DNA from: Fretibacterium fastidiosum
GTDB taxonomy: Bacteria; Synergistota; Synergistia; Synergistales; Aminobacteriaceae
NCBI RefSeq assembly: GCF_964642095.1
Contig: NZ_OZ209244.1
Location: 1,302,001 to 1,366,000 of the forward strand
Length of the DNA: 64,000 nucleotides
Reading direction: 5' to 3'
Position numbers and translations under genes: made by a program. Of this stretch, positions 60,684 through 64,000 are shown piece by piece (within the stretch, counting starts at the first letter, position 1; each line of letters opens with the position of its first letter). The notes beneath the pieces are model-generated. The model was not told where the DNA came from. It was given only the letters and a program-made list of their open reading frames with translations, and made no database searches.

Positions 60684-61699
60684 TATGTTTTAACGGGGGT
60701 AGAAGACCCGTTCCAGGCCCCGCCGCTGCTCGCCTCCAGTGCACTTCGAGCTGCACCGTCCCCCGGCGTCATCACCCTGATCGTATCGCCCGCCCGCGTG
60801 CGTCCTCCCTCAAGAACCCTGACGAAAACGCCCTCCCTGGGCATCACGCAGTCCCCGGTGGCTTTGCGGATCGCACAGTCCTGATGGCACTCCTTGCCTA
60901 TCTGCGTAACCTCGCACAGCGCCGTGCCGATCATGAGTCTCGTGCCAACGGGCAAATCGAAGAGACGTATTCCCTCCGTCAGGATGTTTTCGGCAAACGC
61001 TCCGGGTTCCAGCTTAAAATTCACGTGTTCTTGCACGGCAGCGACACTCTCCGCACCGAGAAGGCTGACCTGCCGTAGGCCCTGCCCCGCGTGGGCGTCG
61101 CCGGCGATGCCGTGTTCCGGTAGAAGTTCTACCTCGTCCACGGGATATTTCCGTGTCCCCTTGTTCCGGCTTGTGCAAACGGCGACGACCCGCGCAACGG
61201 GTTGTCCGCATTCAGCCGTCTTTCCTCCGAGTATCTCGACGCCGTGACGTAGCGAGAGCCGTACTGCCTCGAGACATTCACAGACGGCCTTTTCGCTGCC
61301 GGGCAGATTCACTATGAGCGTACTGCCGCGTATTCCAGCGGCAGCTCGCGACAGACAACCCATCGGCGTAATCTTCATGCTGACGGAGCGCATCGCCTCG
61401 GGTATACCGGGAGCCTCTCTGTCTATAACGGCCTTTGTCGCCTCCGGCGTGACGTCCCGCGGCGCAAAGCCTGTCCCGCCCGTCGTGAGCACCAACCCAA
61501 CCCGAAGTTCGTCGGCACAGCGCATGAGCTCCGCTTCGATAACCTCGCGTTCATCAGGGATTATCTTTGTGTACGTCACCTGCCACCCGTCGTCTGAAAG
61601 CATACGGACCAGCGCGGGGCCGCTCCTGTCCGTCCGTTCGCCCCCGTAGCCCTTGTCGCTTACGGTGATGACCGCCGCAGTGAACCTCACTCGCCGCAC
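60683..61699 (-). CDS. MogA-MOSC fusion protein
   Basis: A 338-residue fusion. Residues about 1-160 are MogA/MoaB, the molybdopterin adenylyltransferase: AAVITVSDKGYGGERTDRSG, LVLTTGGTGFAPRDVTPEAT, VNLPGSEKAV. Residues about 165-315 are a MOSC domain (VVAVCTSRNKGTRKYPVDEV, GIAGDAHAGQGLRQVSLL, IGKECHQDCAIRKATGDCVM) with a conserved cysteine, of the type predicted to carry sulfur to the cofactor. The start overlaps the moaC end by 13 bases. The fusion joins cofactor activation and sulfuration in one chain and is known in some anaerobes. Confidence 0.9.
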   Translation of the reverse strand: MRRVRFTAAVITVSDKGYGGERTDRSGPALVRMLSDDGWQVTYTKIIPDEREVIEAELMRCADELRVGLVLTTGGTGFAPRDVTPEATKAVIDREAPGIPEAMRSVSMKITPMGCLSRAAAGIRGSTLIVNLPGSEKAVCECLEAVRLSLRHGVEILGGKTAECGQPVARVVAVCTSRNKGTRKYPVDEVELLPEHGIAGDAHAGQGLRQVSLLGAESVAAVQEHVNFKLEPGAFAENILTEGIRLFDLPVGTRLMIGTALCEVTQIGKECHQDCAIRKATGDCVMPREGVFVRVLEGGRTRAGDTIRVMTPGDGAARSALEASSGGAWNGSSTPVKT

Positions 61700-62199
61700 G
61701 CTCCCTCTTCTCTCGTAAAATCACCGTGCACACCACCGCTCTTGGAGAGCAGACGCACATCCGTGATAGTCATGTCGCGCTGGACGGCCTTGCACATGTC
61801 ATAAACGGTCAGAAGCGCCACGGACACGGCCGTCAGAGCCTCCATTTCCACGCCAGTTCGACCCTCGCACGAAATCTCCGCCCGAACCTCCACGGAGAGC
61901 CGCGTCTTGTCCAAAGTCAGGGACAGATCAACGCCGTTCAATAGAAGCGGATGGCACATGGGAATAATATCTGGAGCGCGCTTTGCGGCCATTATGCCGG
62001 CTGTTTGGGCCACGGTCAGGACGTCGCCCTTCTTAACGCCCCCACTTTTAATGAGCTCAAACGTCCTTTCGTTGACAAGAATGCGCCCTGCTGCAACTGC
62101 GCGGCGCTCCGATACATCTTTACCCCCGACGTTTACCATACGGGCGCGGCCCTGCTCGTCAAAATGCGTGAAGTCTTCATTTGCATCAACCATGCCCAC
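61687..62199 (-). CDS. moaC: Cyclic pyranopterin monophosphate synthase
   Basis: A 170-residue enzyme that completes the first step of molybdopterin synthesis after MoaA. Blocks are MVNVGGKDVSERRAVAAGRI, AQTAGIMAAKRAPDIIPMCHPL, GVEMEALTAVSVALLTVYDM and KSGG near the end. All key residues are present. Three bases separate it from moaA. Confidence 0.95.
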   Translation of the reverse strand: MGMVDANEDFTHFDEQGRARMVNVGGKDVSERRAVAAGRILVNERTFELIKSGGVKKGDVLTVAQTAGIMAAKRAPDIIPMCHPLLLNGVDLSLTLDKTRLSVEVRAEISCEGRTGVEMEALTAVSVALLTVYDMCKAVQRDMTITDVRLLSKSGGVHGDFTREEGACGE

Positions 62200-62202
62200 A
62201 TC

Positions 62203-63204
62203 TCACCCTCCTATACCGTTCATCGTCCGCCCCGCGGCGCTCATCCTGTCCTTCTGCAAATCATGCCGCGCAGGTTTTGCCGCAACCGCCTCCATGATAA
62301 CGCGCTTCATTTCATCCCTGTCCAATCCGCCCCGCGCTTCTGCGGTCAGAGGCCTCGGTATCGAAAATTCGAGCGGCGAGTGCAGACACGGCTTAACGCG
62401 CCCATCAGCCGTTATGCGGATGCGATCGCACGACGCACAGAAGTTGTGGGACATGGGAGTGATAAACCCAACCCGTCCACGCGCGCGTGGGAGCTTGTAC
62501 AGCCGAACATGAGATGTGAGCTCCCCAGGCTCATCTGGCAGTGGGATCAGGTGGGGCAACCGTGCGGCGGCCTCACCGGCAGTCATGAAAGCCTCGCGCC
62601 CGAATTCGCATACCGCTGCAGGCATGGGCATAAGCTCAATGAAGCGCACGTCTATGTCCTCGCTGCGAGTTAAATCCGCCAGGGCTGCAAGTTCATCATC
62701 ATTAAACCCGCCTATGAGCACCGCGTTTATTTTTGTGTGAGTGAAGCCGGATTTTTTCGCCGCTTCAAGTCCTTTTAATACGTCGGACAGCATTCCGCCG
62801 CGTGTAATCCACGCGTATTTTTGGGGATCCAGAGTGTCCAGGCTGATGTTGAGGCGGCTAACCCCGACATCCTTCAGCGCTTCGGCCATGTGCGGCAAAA
62901 GCGTCCCGTTGGTTGTAAGGCACAATTCGCGGACACCCGGAATTGCCGCCGCGCGGCGGCACAGTGAAAGAATGTTTTTCTTTACGAGTGGCTCGCCGCC
63001 CGTTATGCGAAGCTTAAAGACGCCCAGCCCCACCGCTGCTTCGATGGCCGTTATCGTCTCATCCTCGCTCATCATGTCTGCATGGGCCATTTTCTTCACA
63101 CCGCCAGCCGGCATACAGTAACGGCAACGGAGATTACAGAGGTCGGTAACGGAAACGCGCAGATAATTTATCCTGCGCCCAAACGTGTCGCACATTTCCG
63201 GCAT
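62203..63204 (-). CDS. moaA: GTP 3',8-cyclase
   Basis: A 333-residue radical SAM enzyme that starts molybdenum cofactor synthesis. The N-terminal cluster motif is CNLRCRYCMPAGG (CxxxCxxC), GGEPLVKKNIL is the SAM site, and the C-terminal substrate cluster is CASCDRIRITADGRVKPCL (CxxC...C). The ATG at 63204 follows GGGAGATGG. It is the first complete gene of the molybdenum cluster. Confidence 0.95.
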   Translation of the reverse strand: MPEMCDTFGRRINYLRVSVTDLCNLRCRYCMPAGGVKKMAHADMMSEDETITAIEAAVGLGVFKLRITGGEPLVKKNILSLCRRAAAIPGVRELCLTTNGTLLPHMAEALKDVGVSRLNISLDTLDPQKYAWITRGGMLSDVLKGLEAAKKSGFTHTKINAVLIGGFNDDELAALADLTRSEDIDVRFIELMPMPAAVCEFGREAFMTAGEAAARLPHLIPLPDEPGELTSHVRLYKLPRARGRVGFITPMSHNFCASCDRIRITADGRVKPCLHSPLEFSIPRPLTAEARGGLDRDEMKRVIMEAVAAKPARHDLQKDRMSAAGRTMNGIGG

Positions 63205-63706
63205 TGTTGACCATCTCCCTGTCTTTATGTAGCCTAAGCGGTTGCGTTTTATCTACGTGGCCCTCAGAGCGATCCGCATCCCCAAAGAGTGCGGCCGTCT
63301 CCTCAGCCAGCCGCGGCCGTGAGGCGACGGCCCCCACAGCGACTCGCGTTCCATTTTTTTCATTCCTATCATTACAGCTCACCGCGAAATTGACAAGCGG
63401 AAAATCAATGGATGAGCGCATGGCATATTTGTAGAAAGTGCTCTTGCCGGAACGTATGGGGATGATAAAATGAGTCAAAGGAATCGGCAGACGCCGGCGC
63501 CACTCCAGACCGTTCGCCTCGGTGTGATGGTCTAAGAAGGAACCTATGTCCATGCGTCGCGTCGCGCCGTTTTCCATGAATTCCACATTGGCGTCGAGAG
63601 CGAGAAGTGCCGTCGCCGTATCGGAGTAGTAAATTGCGCGGCAGATCGGTGAATTCGGTATCTGATGAAAGACGCTGGTAAAAGCGGAGGATAAGGGAAG
63701 CGCTGA
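63134..63706 (-). pseudogene. Broken FAD-binding subunit of a molybdenum hydroxylase
   Basis: The minus strand is open from about 63706 with no start codon. It reads NSPICRAIYYSDTATALLAL, then NVEFMENGATRRMDIGSFL, FIIPIRSGKSTFYKYAMRSS and VAVGAVASRPRLAEETAALF. These are middle and late blocks of XdhB/CoxM-type FAD subunits. The 5' third is missing and the natural C-terminal domain is replaced after ALFGDAD by unrelated sequence that overlaps the moaA start. The break at 63706 coincides with an inverted repeat (63694-63773), which suggests an insertion or deletion event. Confidence 0.78.
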
Positions 63707-63773
63707 TTACCTTGAAAAGTTGTTGAAGGCGATCACGGTTTATCGAACGAAGGGTACCCTTCAGCGCTTCCCT
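63694..63773. repeat. 80-bp inverted-repeat element
   Basis: Outer arms AGGGAAGCGCTGA and TCAGCGCTTCCCT are a perfect 13-base inverted pair. Inside, GAAGGGTACCCTTC (63749-63762) is a perfect 14-base palindrome that overlaps the right arm. It sits exactly where the FAD-subunit frame is broken. It may be the remnant of a small mobile element. Confidence 0.65.
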
Positions 63774-63957
63774 GAAATTTTAACATGGGGCTCGCCCTCT
63801 TCGGGGAGCCTTCCGGTTGGCAGTTCTCAACGACTTGGTCCGTGTTTCTTAAAGTCAGGCTAATGAACATCCTCGTCGCTGCGGGAGAGAAGGGTGCAAA
63901 ACTCTCTTCGGACGCATCCTGAAAGTCAGGCCGCTGCGACGAGGACAGGCCTCGGTT
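63774..63957. other. Gap with a long-range inverted repeat
   Basis: No gene. CCTCGTCGCTGCGG (63871-63884) and its near-complement CCGCTGCGACGAGG (63931-63944) face each other, each next to an AAAGTCAGG copy. The pair could form a 14-base stem around a 46-base loop. GGGGCTCGCC...GGGGAGCC near 63786 is a weaker hairpin. Confidence 0.45.
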
Positions 63958-64000
63958 TTAAATTTTCAGAAGCTCGCCGTTCTTCACAAACTCAAAGGCC
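63958..64000 (-). CDS. C-terminal end of an unidentified protein (partial)
   Basis: The minus strand reads AFEFVKNGELLKI and a TAA stop at 63958-63960; the rest lies to the right of the window. Too short to name. It is on the same strand as the molybdenum cluster. Confidence 0.3.
   Translation of the reverse strand, partial: AFEFVKNGELLKI

Overview
The window is GC-rich chromosome from an anaerobic, diderm-like bacterium. The gene set (oxygen-independent [FeFe] hydrogenase trimer, cobalt-early corrin genes, selenium-type molybdenum hydroxylase maturation genes, Sec-exported RHS protein) would fit Synergistota, for example a Fretibacterium-like organism. That placement is inference; no rRNA or other marker gene is present. 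No tRNA, rRNA or CRISPR array was seen.

Layout. (1) 1-6585, plus strand: a tightly overlapping tetrapyrrole operon (cbiF end, cbiG, cbiH, a cbiJ/precorrin-2 dehydrogenase fusion, hemC, a cobA/hemD fusion, hemB). It carries 5-aminolevulinate to uroporphyrinogen III and on into the corrin ring. Facing it on the minus strand are cbiA, ddl, an EamA transporter and a pyridoxamine-phosphate-oxidase-like gene (6587-10400). (2) About 10498-41150, almost all minus strand: a polymorphic toxin island. The one intact gene is a 1749-residue, Sec-signalled RHS/YD-repeat protein with an intein-like Hint domain and an 89-residue C-terminal toxin tip (35901-41150). Downstream of it lie about 14 displaced remnants, each a 5'-truncated piece of rhs core and/or Hint. 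Some still carry a different toxin tip, and most are followed by a small putative immunity gene and often by an ankyrin or Sel1 repeat gene. Two non-coding signals recur: a short motif (core CTTGAYAAT-N-RAATA, extended form a 36-bp TGGCAC...GTGCCA inverted repeat) at 11 of 14 module boundaries, and an RNA hairpin between toxin fragment and the following gene in seven modules. An IS5-family element, an IS3 transposase remnant and MITE-like repeats sit in or beside the island. (3) 41611-49400: housekeeping and mixed genes (PH-domain membrane protein, DUF2249 protein, Crp/Fnr regulator, speD, hisC-like aminotransferase, MATE pump, cupin, Sel1 protein, YbaK deacylase), with promoters, terminators and two complete MITE-like repeats. 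(4) 49406-53487: hydABC-type electron-bifurcating [FeFe] hydrogenase operon with a strong promoter. (5) 53776-63706, minus strand: one long molybdenum cluster (moaA, moaC, mogA-MOSC fusion, yqeB, yqeC-mocA fusion, moeA-like, xdhC-like, modA, modB, modC), headed by a broken FAD subunit of a molybdenum hydroxylase.

How it fits together: the tetrapyrrole and molybdenum clusters are ordinary cofactor pathways with several fusions. The unusual part is the RHS island. It looks like an archive of past toxin tips with their immunity genes, laid down beside a single live toxin gene, with a repeated junction sequence that may mark how cassettes are exchanged.
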